A program made the position numbers and the translations under genes. From assembly GCF_011089895.1 (NCBI RefSeq), contig NZ_JAANAT010000006.1:1-64000 (forward strand): a stretch of 64,000 bases of DNA, in the 5' to 3' direction. This document shows positions 12,101 through 19,623 of the stretch, piece by piece. The notes under the pieces were generated by a model, which was given only the letters and a program-made list of their open reading frames with translations, made no database searches and was not told the origin of the DNA. Numbering within the stretch: position 1 is the stretch's first letter; each line of letters opens with the position of its first letter. The stretch is from Mucilaginibacter inviolabilis. GTDB taxonomy: Bacteria; Bacteroidota; Bacteroidia; Sphingobacteriales; Sphingobacteriaceae.

Positions 12101-14039
12101 CGCCGGTAAGCGTTTGTCCATAAGTTTTGGTTATATTTTTAGCAGTGATAGTCAATTTTTTAGGGTTAACTATACTGGCGGCCGTTGCTACATTTACATT
12201 GCTTGCACCAGAGCTGCTTAGTACCACATTGCCCGAGTAAGTACCTGCGTTATCGCCGGCAATCAGCCTAATGTAAACTGGTGTTGAAGAAACATTTCCG
12301 GCTGAGCCGATGGTCACCGTAGGGCTGAATGTGGCGTTATCTACGCTCACCTCAAAGCCAGTTGGCGCGGTAACCAATATACCAGCAGTAAGATTTATAC
12401 CCAATACACTAAATGTACCAGGAGCTGAAGCCGTGCCGTAGGTGGTGTTTAAAGCTGATAATGTACCGGTTGCATTGATATTCGACAGAGCAATACTTAC
12501 AGCTTTACTCACCGGGTTACTGTTCAAAGTACCATCATTTACCGAAAAGGTGATGGTTCTTACGTTTGCGGTAGGGGGCGAATTCAGGTTTCTGTAAGCT
12601 ATTGAACGTAATGCAGCCTGCCATTGTGCAACAGTGGCCACTCCACTCGGCGATTGCAGAGACAATATCCCCACGAGATTGTTATAAGAGCCTGTAATAT
12701 CACCCGTGGCACCGCTGGCTGTAAACACCAATCGGTCTTCTGCTGAGTGCAGACCACCGGTAATGGTAACTATACCAGAAGCTAAAGTGCCGCTATCATC
12801 AGTTACCGTAATTCCCGGATCTATAATAGCATCCGAACCTGAAAATACAGTTGTGCCTGCAGATGCCGTTAATACCGGGGCTGAGTTGATATGCGTCAGC
12901 GTTACTGTAACCGTGTTGCCATCAACCTTGCCATCATTAGCCTTGTAAGTGAACTGATCGTTAGCCGTACTGGTTGAACTGTAAATAAAACTGCCGTTTG
13001 AATTTAATGTCAGGGTACCGTTAGCAGGGCCAGATACCAATATGGCGGTAAGAGGATCACCGTCGGCATCGGTATCGTTACCTAAAATGCCGGGAGCAGG
13101 AATGGTTAAGGTCACACCGGTACTAAAACTATAATTATCGGCCACCGTTACCGGTGCGTGGTTAGCAGCAAGCGTAGTAAAAGCTTTATCGGCGCCATAG
13201 GCTGTACCAATGCTATTGGTAGCATAAGCCCTCACATGGTATGTAGTACTACCGGCCAAGCCCAGGGCGTTTACAGAAATAGCACCGGTACCGGTGCCAT
13301 TGGTCATTTTAGTATTAGCAATAGTAGGGTTGGCCGTGGTAGCATAAACCACCCCTTTTTCGTTTACCGTAGCGCCGCCATCAGCAGTTACATTGCCAGA
13401 TAATGTGGCCGAATTGGCGGTAACCGCAGCCGGATCGCCCGTGGTTACTGTTGGTATTACTGCCCCGGTGGTAATAACCACATCGTCAATACCAACGCCA
13501 AAGGCGGCAGGTTGATCAGAAGTGAACCTGATTTCATCAATATTGACGAAAGCCCCTAACTGCGATTCCGGGATATTCACCAGCGTTATTGAGCCAAGAG
13601 AACCTGTTGATGTCGATCCCTGCTCTCGTCCGCCCTTGTAAGCATGAAGCGTAATTACCTGATTACCTCCGGCAGCAGCACCTACCGATGTTGGTGTAAC
13701 CGATATGCTCTTCAACGTAAATAAAGCACCAGATGCCGTTAATAAGCGGGCAAAGCTAAATACCGCATCGGTACCCACTTTTTGCATCCGGATGTAAGGA
13801 TTTCCACCCAGAGCCGAAGACAGGATACGCTGTTCGCCGGTTCCCTGGCACTGCAGTACCCAGCCATTGGCTACGCTGCAATTAGCAGTAGTCAGATTAA
13901 GGTTGGCTAAACCATTGTTATCGGCCAGTATGGTGCCCGAAGTAGGAAAACATGACCAGTCGAAAGTTTGGGCCGATGTCCGCAAACTGGTCATAATACT
14001 TAAAAGGCCTATACAAAAAATGAGTAAATGTTTTTTCAT
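6111..14039 (-). CDS. Giant MBG-repeat surface adhesin with type B T9SS C-terminal domain
   Basis: A 2642-residue protein. Domain order: signal peptide 1-24; an N-terminal jelly-roll-like domain to about 195; an Fn3-like domain (about 196-290, xTxxxATLSGNVTADGG); two cadherin-like/VCBS domains to about 515 (first has GILGNDTDADGDPLTA, calcium-binding type); an Ig-like domain; 23 MBG domains about 627-2450; a cadherin-like beta-sandwich; and at about 2555-2642 the gliding-motility-associated C-terminal domain (TPNGDGKNDTW, GTYYYIVDLG). That last domain is the type B T9SS sorting signal. MBG domains 6-21 are near-identical 77-residue units. Proteins of this build are exported by T9SS and act as surface adhesins. 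The SprF-like gene directly downstream supports secretion. The N-terminal domain is probably the ligand-binding tip; its ligand is unknown. Confidence 0.93.
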   Translation of the reverse strand: MKKHLLIFCIGLLSIMTSLRTSAQTFDWSCFPTSGTILADNNGLANLNLTTANCSVANGWVLQCQGTGEQRILSSALGGNPYIRMQKVGTDAVFSFARLLTASGALFTLKSISVTPTSVGAAAGGNQVITLHAYKGGREQGSTSTGSLGSITLVNIPESQLGAFVNIDEIRFTSDQPAAFGVGIDDVVITTGAVIPTVTTGDPAAVTANSATLSGNVTADGGATVNEKGVVYATTANPTIANTKMTNGTGTGAISVNALGLAGSTTYHVRAYATNSIGTAYGADKAFTTLAANHAPVTVADNYSFSTGVTLTIPAPGILGNDTDADGDPLTAILVSGPANGTLTLNSNGSFIYSSTSTANDQFTYKANDGKVDGNTVTVTLTHINSAPVLTASAGTTVFSGSDAIIDPGITVTDDSGTLASGIVTITGGLHSAEDRLVFTASGATGDITGSYNNLVGILSLQSPSGVATVAQWQAALRSIAYRNLNSPPTANVRTITFSVNDGTLNSNPVSKAVSIALSNINATGTLSALNTTYGTASAPGTFSVLGINLTAGILVTAPTGFEVSVDNATFSPTVTIGSAGNVSSTPVYIRLIAGDNAGTYSGNVVLSSSGASNVNVATAASIVNPKKLTITAKNITKTYGQTLTGGATTTEFTTAGLVGTETIGNVTLAYGTGAAANAGVNTYTGSVTASAANGGTFTPANYAINYVAGDIVVNKAALTITANNKGKAFGTLLTGGPGSVDFTSTGLVGTETIGSVAITYGAGAAVNAAVGAYPGSIVPSAATGGTFSAANYSITYAAGTLTVGQAILTITANSSTKTYGAPVPILTVSYSGFVGTDGPSSLTTLPTISTPVVANSPVNTYPITPSGAVSSNYTIVYQSGTLTVTPAALTVTANNASKIYGATVPLLGVSYSGFVGTDNAGSLITAPTLTTPVVTDSPVGTYPITPSGAVSSNYTFIYKPGVLTVTQAALTITATDQTKTYGQTLTGGAGSTAFTSTGLVGTETIGSVTLAYGTGAAAGAAVNTYTGSIVPSAATGGTFNPANYTISYVAGNITIGKAAITITANAGNKIYGNVDPTLTYAVTTGALVGTDAFTGSLTRVPGENAGIYAIRQGSLALNNNYTLTFVTANFTINKADITVTADPQTKAFGAADPVLTYRITSGRLAFADTFTGALTRAPGESAGTYAILQGTLALSSNYNLTYVGANLSIGKTAITVTADVQTKTYGDVDPVLTYKITSGTLAPGDTFTGSLTRAAGQNVGTYAIQQGTLMLGSNYTLTYVGANLTIGKAAITVTANAQTKAYGAVDPALTFKVTSGLLKLGDTFTGALTRVAGENAGTYAIQQGTLALSSNYNLTYAGANLTIGKAAITVTADAQNKAFGAADPALTYKVTSGALVGTDKFTGALTRAVGENAGIYTIQQGSLALSSNYTLTYVGANLSIGKAAVTVTADAQTKIYGTTDPALTYKITNGALVGTDKFTGTLTRTAGENAGTYAIQQGTLALSSNYTLTYVGANLTIGKAAITVTADAQSKNFGDADPVLTYKITSGGLKFADTFTGSLTRAPGENVGTYAIQQGTLALSSNYTLTYVGANLTIGKTAITVTADAQTKTYGDADPVLTYKITSGALAGKDTFTGSLIRAAGENVGTYAIKQGTLTLGSNYTLTYVGANLTIGKAAITVTADVQTKAYGDVDPTLTYKITTGALKFADTFTGSLTRAAGENAGTYAIQQGSLALSSNYNLTYAGANLTIGKAAITVTADAKTKAYGEADPALTYKITSGALKFADTFTGSLTRAAGENVGTYAIQQGSLALSSNYTLTYTGANLTIGKAAITVTADAKTKIYGEVDPALTYKITTGALVGADKFTGALARVAGENIGTYAIQQGTLALNSNYTLTYIGANLSIGKAAVTITADAQNKIYGTTDPALTYTITSGALVGTDKFTGALTRAAGENVGIYAIQQGGLALSNNYTLTYVGANLSIGKAAIAITANAQSKIYGTVDPALTYSITNGSLVGKDIFTGALARAAGEDVGTYAIQQGTLALNGNYTLTYIGANLTIDKASVTVTADAQNKIYGTIDPTLTYKITTGALVGTDKFTGALTRAAGENVGVYAIQQGSLALNGNYTLTYAGANLTIGKAAITVTANAQNKIYGAADPALTYAVTSGALVGTDKFTGALTRVVGENVGVYAIQQGSLALNSNYTLTYAGANLTIGKAVIAVTAIAQSKVYGTADPALTYAITTGALVGTDKFTGALTRVAGENVGTYAIQQGSLALNSNYTLTYVGANLTITLRTLTITANNASKIYGSANPVLNISYNGFVNGESASNLTTQPAIATTATQSSSAGTYPITVSGAAIANYQIVYIAGTLTINKAMLTITAEDKSRLYGVANPAFTAVYSGFVNGDDQAALTKLPVLATVANSASLPGSYSITASGAVAANYSFNYVSGKLTVIALSNAKLINLVSTYGTLTPSFNSDNFSYNAQVDNEIQGVRLTLTFDPTATATINGSSAPNDRQSFFIPLNVGNNTINIIVTAQDHITKNTYTLVVYRGEDQKSIVASNILTPNGDGKNDTWVIADIQLFPNNTVTVFDKAGRTVYTKHGYTNDWNGTYGGAPLTEGTYYYIVDLGPQKRQFKGFITIIHDR
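7170..10866 (-). repeat. Sixteen tandem 231-bp MBG coding repeats
   Basis: Within the adhesin gene, MBG domains 6-21 (residues about 1058-2290) form a regular array of 77 codons each. A typical unit starts AAITVTADAQTKxYGxxDPA, contains DTFTGSLTRAxGENxGTYAI and ends NYTLTYVGANLTIGK. The units vary mainly at the loop before (D/K)TFTG, where LKFAD and LVGTDK forms alternate in blocks. Flanking MBG domains 1-5 and 22-23 are of longer, more divergent kinds. The array boundaries fall on 231-bp steps, so unequal exchange would change length in whole domains. Confidence 0.9.
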
Positions 14040-14107
14040 TTTACTAAGGTTGATTAGTAAGACCGATGCCTTATGATAATCGGGCTTGAATAATTTTATG
14101 ATCGTTT

Positions 14108-15067
14108 TTAGTTGGTTTCTGCTGTTGTATAGGTTAAATGCGGCACGCTGTTTGCAAAACTTTGCCCGCTTTTAAAACCATAGGCACCGGCAAACCTGCC
14201 CGGTATATAATTATTGTGCATCTTAAAAAAGTTAATATTTAATAAGCGTTCGCCTTTGCACATTACTGCAAACGTGCGCTTATTGATAATAATAGTACCC
14301 GATGGATAAGAGTAGTTATTGGTTAAGCCCACAGATGCATCCAGTATTTTTAATTCCAGCCCGTTAATAAGTGCAACAGCCCCCATGTTCCAGGGGTTAC
14401 AGGCCTGGATAGTATCTATGATCTCTGTGGCCTCCATTTCTTGCCAATTAATAAAAACATCTTTTAGCTCAGGCCGTGCATAATACGCCGCCAGGCTTTC
14501 ATCCTGTTCAATAAGTGGTAATCTATTACCGTTGTTAACACCATTAAGTATGGCCAGCACGCCTTGTATCTGTAACTGGCCAAACAGTTGATGAACGTTA
14601 TCGTAATTATAATGCGGCTGATTGGGTATGTTTTGCTGCCAGATGACTGGTCCGCTGTCTAACTGGTCTGTAAGCTTGTGAATGGCCAGTCCAATTTCCT
14701 GAACGCCTTTTCGCAATTGCCAGAAAACCGGCGACGGCCCACGAAATTGAGGCAGGGCGCCAAAATGAATGTTATAGGCGCCGTGTGGTATTTGTTCCAG
14801 ATATTGTGTTTTAACAATGCTGCTATAACCTGAAAAAAAAACGATATCATGTTGTTGCAGCCAGGTATAAAGGTCGGCTTTATCGTGCTCAAATGTAAGT
14901 CCAATGCCGGCAGCATTACAATAGCTCACCGTTTCGGGCACACTGTTATCAGGTGCCGTTGAATTACCTACGTAAAGCATAAGCCCTGCTTTCGCCTTAT
15001 AATGATATAAGGCCGAAAGCAGGGGCATATACAGTGTTGCTGAGTTGGATACAATACCTATTTTCAT
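14108..15067 (-). CDS. Formyltransferase (methionyl-tRNA formyltransferase-like fold)
   Basis: A 319-residue protein with an N-terminal Rossmann-like half, the catalytic formyl_trans_N motif NIHFGALPQFRGPSPVFW (Asn and His present, near residue 100) and LDSGPVIWQ with the catalytic Asp near 137. A C-terminal FMT_C-like domain follows (INWQEMEATEIID, NPWNMGAVALI). So the transferase centre looks intact and should move a formyl group from 10-formyl-tetrahydrofolate to an amine. The substrate is unknown: the N-terminal third is unlike housekeeping Fmt, and the gene lies between a tail-collar gene (24 bp upstream) and the giant adhesin (68 bp downstream) rather than beside def. Candidates are amino-sugar nucleotides or a peptide in the neighbouring surface proteins; this is inference. 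Confidence 0.82.
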   Translation of the reverse strand: MKIGIVSNSATLYMPLLSALYHYKAKAGLMLYVGNSTAPDNSVPETVSYCNAAGIGLTFEHDKADLYTWLQQHDIVFFSGYSSIVKTQYLEQIPHGAYNIHFGALPQFRGPSPVFWQLRKGVQEIGLAIHKLTDQLDSGPVIWQQNIPNQPHYNYDNVHQLFGQLQIQGVLAILNGVNNGNRLPLIEQDESLAAYYARPELKDVFINWQEMEATEIIDTIQACNPWNMGAVALINGLELKILDASVGLTNNYSYPSGTIIINKRTFAVMCKGERLLNINFFKMHNNYIPGRFAGAYGFKSGQSFANSVPHLTYTTAETN

Positions 15068-15091
15068 CAGTTTACTGTGCCGTATATTCCA

Positions 15092-15631
15092 TTAGTTGCG
15101 TGATGGGAATATCCCCTCCAGCGCGATAATAAAAGTTACCGCCAGGTATGGCTGCATATTATTATGAGGCAGGCTTCCACCTGTTGGGCCGATGGCATTA
15201 GGAGCCATAACCGTGTTAACTCCGTTTGCAGCTGTGAAATTTATTGGGTTACCGCCAGCATCCGGGTCTGTTGAAGTAGCCAGTACACCACTTGTTGGGG
15301 AAGGTTGACTCCCGGTGTTAGTACTTGCATTAAGTGCATGAGTGTGTATTGGTATCTGCGAGTTTATCAATGTCACGTTTTCATCGCCTGCCCGCTCGCC
15401 GATAACTCTGTTAGTTAAGCCGGGCCCCTGTCCCCAATGTATGGGTGCGCGTCCGCGCAGGTCGGGTAAGGCAAAAGTTGTTATGCCATCGCCGCCATAA
15501 AATGTGCCCAGAATAGAAAAAAGTGCACTGTACCTTGCTATTGGTAAAAGCTGACCGTTACAAAGTGCCCAGCCACGTGGTGCAAAATTGCCCGCAAATA
15601 ATGAAATGGTGCCTAAAAATGGATTGTCCAT
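15092..15631 (-). CDS. Phage tail-collar domain protein (MdpB-like)
   Basis: A 179-residue protein with the tail-collar signature: N-terminal MDNPFLGTISLFAGNFAPRG then WALCNGQLLPI, followed by the strand-rich LPDLRGRAPIHWGQGPG, and a C-terminal HNNMQPYLAVTFIIALEG. This family (microcystin-dependent protein, tail-collar fold) is common in non-phage settings of Bacteroidota, often in sets of three; here only one copy is present. There is no signal peptide. It is the first gene of the apparent unit collar, formyltransferase, adhesin, SprF. The family is sure; a role with the adhesin is inferred from position alone. Confidence 0.88.
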   Translation of the reverse strand: MDNPFLGTISLFAGNFAPRGWALCNGQLLPIARYSALFSILGTFYGGDGITTFALPDLRGRAPIHWGQGPGLTNRVIGERAGDENVTLINSQIPIHTHALNASTNTGSQPSPTSGVLATSTDPDAGGNPINFTAANGVNTVMAPNAIGPTGGSLPHNNMQPYLAVTFIIALEGIFPSRN

Positions 15632-16032
15632 AATTTTAAAGGTGATTGGTTTGGTTATTGGGTTTAATTAATTGAGATACTATAAAGGATAGATTCCTTA
15701 CGACAAGACATACCATGCCCGGGCATACTTAATAAAGTATGATACCAGTACGTAGGATGATCTTAAGATAACAAGGGGATGTTTTGAGTGATCTTCATGT
15801 TTAAAAAGGGTTAGGGTTTATTATATAAATATAGAGTAAATATAATTATATTTAATATTATAATTTTCAGTTCTTTTTATTCACTTTCCTCAATGTCAAT
15901 AAATAGCAGCCCAGCAATTGAATTATATAGTAACAATATACTAATATTAAATTTATCTTAAGGCAACCTAAGAAGTGGTTATTTGAAAAGCATGCAACAG
16001 ATTATGAAATCTGACGTCAGAAGCGTAGTTCT
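15632..16032. other. Divergent intergenic region with overlapping dyads
   Basis: No gene seen in these 401 bp between the collar gene (minus) and the phosphate transporter (plus). Two perfect dyads overlap at 15715-15741: ATGCCCGGGCAT, and CATACTT-aata-AAGTATG sharing its last bases. They lie about 85-110 bp upstream of the collar start and could be an operator. A 12-bp palindrome TCTGACGTCAGA at 16010-16021 ends 11 bp before the transporter start codon. No canonical TAnnTTTG promoter was found by eye. Confidence 0.45.
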
Positions 16033-17457
16033 ATGAATCACTCACTTATTGCAACTTTTTTCCCTTTTATTGGCCAGGTTGATTTAAGCGGTTATCTTGT
16101 GATCGTTTTCATCCTTTGTATCCTGGCAGTTATTGGATTTGAATTCGTAAACGGGTTTCATGATACCGCCAATGCAGTAGCAACGGTTATTTATACCAAA
16201 GCCCTGAAGCCTGTTTACGCAATCCCCTGGTCTGGCACCTGGAATTTCCTGGGCGTTTTTCTGGGTGGTGTAACCGTTGCTATGGGCATTCTGAAACTGG
16301 TGCCACTGGATAAATTGATGACCCTTCCTATTAGCGTGGGTGCCTGCCTGGTTTTATCTGTACTATTAGCGTCTATAATCTGGAACCTAGGCACCTGGTA
16401 TCTTGGCATTCCCTGCTCCAGCTCGCATACTATGATTGGAGCAATGATTGGCGCAGGCCTGGCCTTTACCTGGTACTATAATGGCCCCGGGGTAAATTGG
16501 GGAAAAGCCGAAGAGATTGGATCATCGCTAATCCTTTCGCCCATTATTGGCTTTGGCGCAGCTGCTTTGCTCATGCTGTTTCTGAAGCATGTAACCAAAT
16601 CACATGCGCTTTTTCACATTCCCACTGGTGAGAATGACCGGCCGCCTATCCACATCAGAATATTGCTGATCACAACCTGCACATTAGTGAGCTTTTTCCA
16701 TGGCAGTAATGACGGACAAAAGGGTGTGGGTTTATTTATGCTGATCCTGATCGCATTTCTGCCTGCCCGCTTTGCTGTCAATCATGCTATTCCGAATAGT
16801 AAGATATCTGCCGCATTGAACCAAACCGAACAGGTAATTACTAAGAAATTAGAAAGTGATGCATCTAAAAATATAGTATTAACAAAATTGATGGAGGCGG
16901 TTAATCAAACCAAAACTTACCTGGCCGAAAAGAATGAAAAAGAGGTGGCCAAAACTTACCGTTACCGTAAACAGGTAGAAAGCGTTGTTAAAGATATCAG
17001 GGCATTGTTAAAAGATAAGCAGGTAACTTTATCCATGGAGGAAAAGGAAAAACTTAAATTCGCTTCAGACGAACTGGAACATGTTACCGACTTTGCCCCC
17101 ATATGGGCTATCGCTACCATATCCCTTTCACTCGGATTAGGAACCATGATTGGTTGGAAAAGGATTGTTGTTACCATTGGAGAAAAAATAGGGAACGAAC
17201 ATCTAAACTATGCCCAGGGTGCTACCTCCGAGATAGTTGCAGCTTCAACCATCGGACTAAGTACAGCGTTCGGCCTCCCGGTTAGTACTACACACGTCTT
17301 GTCCAGCGGTATTGCAGGTGCCATGGTTGCATCGGGAGGTAAGGGTAATCTTAACAATAAAACCCTTAAAAACATTGCATTGGCCTGGGTATTAACTTTG
17401 CCTGTAGCTATTCTTTTAGCGATGTTGCTGTTTATGTTATTTCATTTGTTTATATAG
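16033..17457 (+). CDS. PiT family inorganic phosphate transporter
   Basis: A 474-residue multi-span membrane protein. Both PiT signatures are present: GFEFVNGFHDTANAVATVI near residue 38 and the repeat-related GLSTAFGLPVSTTHVLSSGI near 410, with further pore motifs PCSSSHTMIGAMIG (about 128) and SFFHGSNDGQKGVG (about 220). A hydrophilic, charged insertion at about 255-355 (EQVITKKLESDASK onward) is predicted helical and cytoplasmic; long loops here are usual in this family. PiT proteins import phosphate or metal-phosphate with protons. It heads an operon with a universal stress protein (14 bp downstream) and a metallophosphoesterase. Confidence 0.93.
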   Translation: MNHSLIATFFPFIGQVDLSGYLVIVFILCILAVIGFEFVNGFHDTANAVATVIYTKALKPVYAIPWSGTWNFLGVFLGGVTVAMGILKLVPLDKLMTLPISVGACLVLSVLLASIIWNLGTWYLGIPCSSSHTMIGAMIGAGLAFTWYYNGPGVNWGKAEEIGSSLILSPIIGFGAAALLMLFLKHVTKSHALFHIPTGENDRPPIHIRILLITTCTLVSFFHGSNDGQKGVGLFMLILIAFLPARFAVNHAIPNSKISAALNQTEQVITKKLESDASKNIVLTKLMEAVNQTKTYLAEKNEKEVAKTYRYRKQVESVVKDIRALLKDKQVTLSMEEKEKLKFASDELEHVTDFAPIWAIATISLSLGLGTMIGWKRIVVTIGEKIGNEHLNYAQGATSEIVAASTIGLSTAFGLPVSTTHVLSSGIAGAMVASGGKGNLNNKTLKNIALAWVLTLPVAILLAMLLFMLFHLFI

Positions 17458-17471
17458 ATAATTATCCTAAA

Positions 17472-18293
17472 ATGAAACAGATCCTGGTTGCCTCTGATTT
17501 TTCGCCAAGTGCCGCAAACGCTATGGAGTATGCGATGTCGCTCGCGGTATTATTAAAGCTGGAAGTATGTGTTATTCATGCTATTCACCCAACCGAGGGC
17601 ATTAATAACAGTATTTATAATGCCATTTTTATTGAAGACTATTACCGCAATAAAAGAGAAGCATTAAAGGCCTGGGCAGCGGTTTATACAGATAAAGACG
17701 AATTTAAAAGTGTCAGTGTAACTACCCGGTGCGATATCGGTTTTTTAAAAAATGTCATCACCCATTATATAGACAATTACCCTGTCGAACTCTTGGCTAT
17801 GGGTATTACCGGCGCCACCGGTTTGAGTGGTATTGTTGGCAGCAATGCCAGCATGATGGTAGCCAGGGTAAAGACCCCCACATTGATCATTCCCCTGGAA
17901 AGCCGGTTTCCGGATATTCCGGCTATTACGCTGGCAACCGATTATGAAACAAAGTTGTCGCCAAATGATGTTACCGCGCTCAACGAAATGATCAAAGCCT
18001 TCCATACCAAACAAATGCAGGTATTGTATGTGGACGAAAAATCGGATGTGAAACATATTCAAACCGGAGAGGCCAGACTTAAAGAACTTCTCCCGCATAC
18101 CGAACTTATATTTAATTACCTGAAAGACAGCACGCCACTCAGCGGGATCATGGAATTTATTGAAGAAAACGAAACCGATATTCTCTGCCTGGTTAAACAC
18201 CACCATAACATTATATACCGTTTATTTAACCGGAGTACCGTTAACCAGATCATGAGCCGGTCTGTTAAAGCCATCCTTGTACTGCATGAATAA
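17472..18293 (+). CDS. Tandem universal stress protein (UspA family)
   Basis: A 273-residue soluble protein made of two Usp folds. The first (1-140) starts MKQILVASDFSPSAANAMEY and ends with the nucleotide-binding-type motif GITGATGLSGIVGSNASMMV, the G-x2-G-x9-G(S/N) pattern of ATP-binding Usp proteins. The second (about 145-273) is degenerate in that loop (LVKHHHNIIYRLFNRSTVNQ). Usp proteins act as stress and energy sensors in the cytoplasm. It follows the PiT gene by 14 bp and its stop overlaps the next start as TAATG, so it is probably cotranscribed and translationally coupled. A regulatory link to phosphate transport is suggested by position only. Confidence 0.9.
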   Translation: MKQILVASDFSPSAANAMEYAMSLAVLLKLEVCVIHAIHPTEGINNSIYNAIFIEDYYRNKREALKAWAAVYTDKDEFKSVSVTTRCDIGFLKNVITHYIDNYPVELLAMGITGATGLSGIVGSNASMMVARVKTPTLIIPLESRFPDIPAITLATDYETKLSPNDVTALNEMIKAFHTKQMQVLYVDEKSDVKHIQTGEARLKELLPHTELIFNYLKDSTPLSGIMEFIEENETDILCLVKHHHNIIYRLFNRSTVNQIMSRSVKAILVLHE

Positions 18294-19351
18294 TGAATTA
18301 TACTACCCCTGTCATAAAAAAAGACCAGCCGGACGATACTTTTAAAACTCAACCGTTACCGGAACCCATAGGTAAATACCCTTATCATCTCCTTGTAGAT
18401 GATATTCTACCAGTTGCCAGCCCCAATCAAATGGATTTTCACCTGGTTGGTGATACGGGCGGCACAGGTAATCCCGAAGCCCGACAGGAAATAATTAACC
18501 AAATGAGCCTGCAATATGCCCCAGGAAGTTTTTTATATCATCTTGGTGATCTGGTTTATCATTACGGGGAAGCATCTCAATATGCTGATCAGTTTTTTAA
18601 ACCTTTTGAAAAATACCCCGGACCAATTTTCGCTATAGCGGGCAATCATGACAGCGATGTAAACCCGGACAGCAAAAATCCATACCAAAGCCTGGATGCT
18701 TTTACCGCTGTATTTTGCGATAATGAACCCCGGCGTGTTGTTTTCAGCGAGGAAAGTAAAAGACAAAGCATGACCCAGCCCAATATTTTCTGGACGCTGG
18801 AAACACCCCTGGCCACCATCATCAGTTTGCACACCAATGTACCAAAGTATGGTGCAGTTTCGGCAGAACAGGAGAATTGGTTCCATAACGAGCTGAAGTC
18901 GGCACCATCAGATAAAATGCTGATTTTATGTTTACACCATGCACCATATTCTGCCGATATCAATCATGGTTCTAGCCTACCCATGATCGATATACTGGAA
19001 AATGCTTTTAATAGTACAGGTGTACGACCAGATATTGTTTTCAGTGGTCATGTACATAATTACCAGCGGTTTCATAAATCATATGCAGATGGCATAGAAG
19101 TACCTTATATCGTTTCGGGCGCAGGCGGCTTTGATGAATTGCACCGTATTGCCGCACTGGATGACAGTCGTTTTGAACCCCTTCCCTTTCCGGGAATTTA
19201 TCTGAAATCTTACTGCGATGATGAGCATGGATTTTTGCAAATCAGTATTACGCAAACTGGCGATCAATTACAACTAACTGGTAAATATTATTCTGTCAGG
19301 GTTGGTGCCCCTTCCATATTACGTGATATTTTTACCGTGCACAAAGCTTAG
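18293..19351 (+). CDS. Calcineurin-like metallophosphoesterase
   Basis: A 352-residue protein with the full metallophosphoesterase motif set in order: GDTGG, HLGDLVYH (GD-x-VY), AGNHDSD (GNHD), CLHHAPYS and FSGHVHNYQRF (GHxH). The metal ligands are all present, so the protein should bind two metals and hydrolyse a phosphoester. No signal peptide is visible, so it is probably cytoplasmic. It shares one base with the upstream Usp gene stop, which implies translational coupling in the PiT-Usp-phosphoesterase operon. The substrate cannot be told from sequence; the purple-acid-phosphatase-like order of motifs fits phosphomonoester or nucleotide substrates. Confidence 0.88.
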   Translation: MNYTTPVIKKDQPDDTFKTQPLPEPIGKYPYHLLVDDILPVASPNQMDFHLVGDTGGTGNPEARQEIINQMSLQYAPGSFLYHLGDLVYHYGEASQYADQFFKPFEKYPGPIFAIAGNHDSDVNPDSKNPYQSLDAFTAVFCDNEPRRVVFSEESKRQSMTQPNIFWTLETPLATIISLHTNVPKYGAVSAEQENWFHNELKSAPSDKMLILCLHHAPYSADINHGSSLPMIDILENAFNSTGVRPDIVFSGHVHNYQRFHKSYADGIEVPYIVSGAGGFDELHRIAALDDSRFEPLPFPGIYLKSYCDDEHGFLQISITQTGDQLQLTGKYYSVRVGAPSILRDIFTVHKA

Positions 19352-19390
19352 CCTATTAAAAATCGAGAAATATCGCCGTATAAAATAATT

Positions 19391-19406
19391 ATGCAAACGT
19401 TTGCGT
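19391..19406. promoter_or_regulatory. LacI/PurR-type operator, copy 1
   Basis: The site ATGCAAACGTTTGCGT contains the perfect palindrome GCAAACGTTTGC with the central CG typical of LacI-family operators. It lies 487 bp upstream of the GH18-like gene and 40 bp after the phosphoesterase stop. No LacI-family regulator is encoded in the window, so the regulator is elsewhere. Confidence 0.55.
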
Positions 19407-19560
19407 GATAATCTGATACCTGTTTTACGCTCCGTTAAAATTCCATATGCAAATACCTCTTTTCTAAGTAGTTTTACCAGCAAACAGCTCAGATCATTAA
19501 CAGTTGAGCCCCATAACATCCATATTTACTACTGACATTCTTATTATACGCTCTTAATTT

Positions 19561-19576
19561 ACGCAAACGTTTGTGT
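19561..19576. promoter_or_regulatory. LacI/PurR-type operator, copy 2
   Basis: ACGCAAACGTTTGTGT matches copy 1 over the core CAAACGTTTG. The two centres are about 170 bp apart, roughly 16 helical turns, which would allow looping by a tetrameric regulator. It lies just upstream of the stem-loop element. Confidence 0.55.
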
Positions 19577-19623
19577 AACCATAATAATACAAAATCACAT
19601 CTTTTTGATTTACATTCACTTAT

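Noticed and set aside
17745..18206. 153-codon frame antisense to the Usp gene
   Set aside because: Shadow of a well-supported gene, biased composition, no start context.
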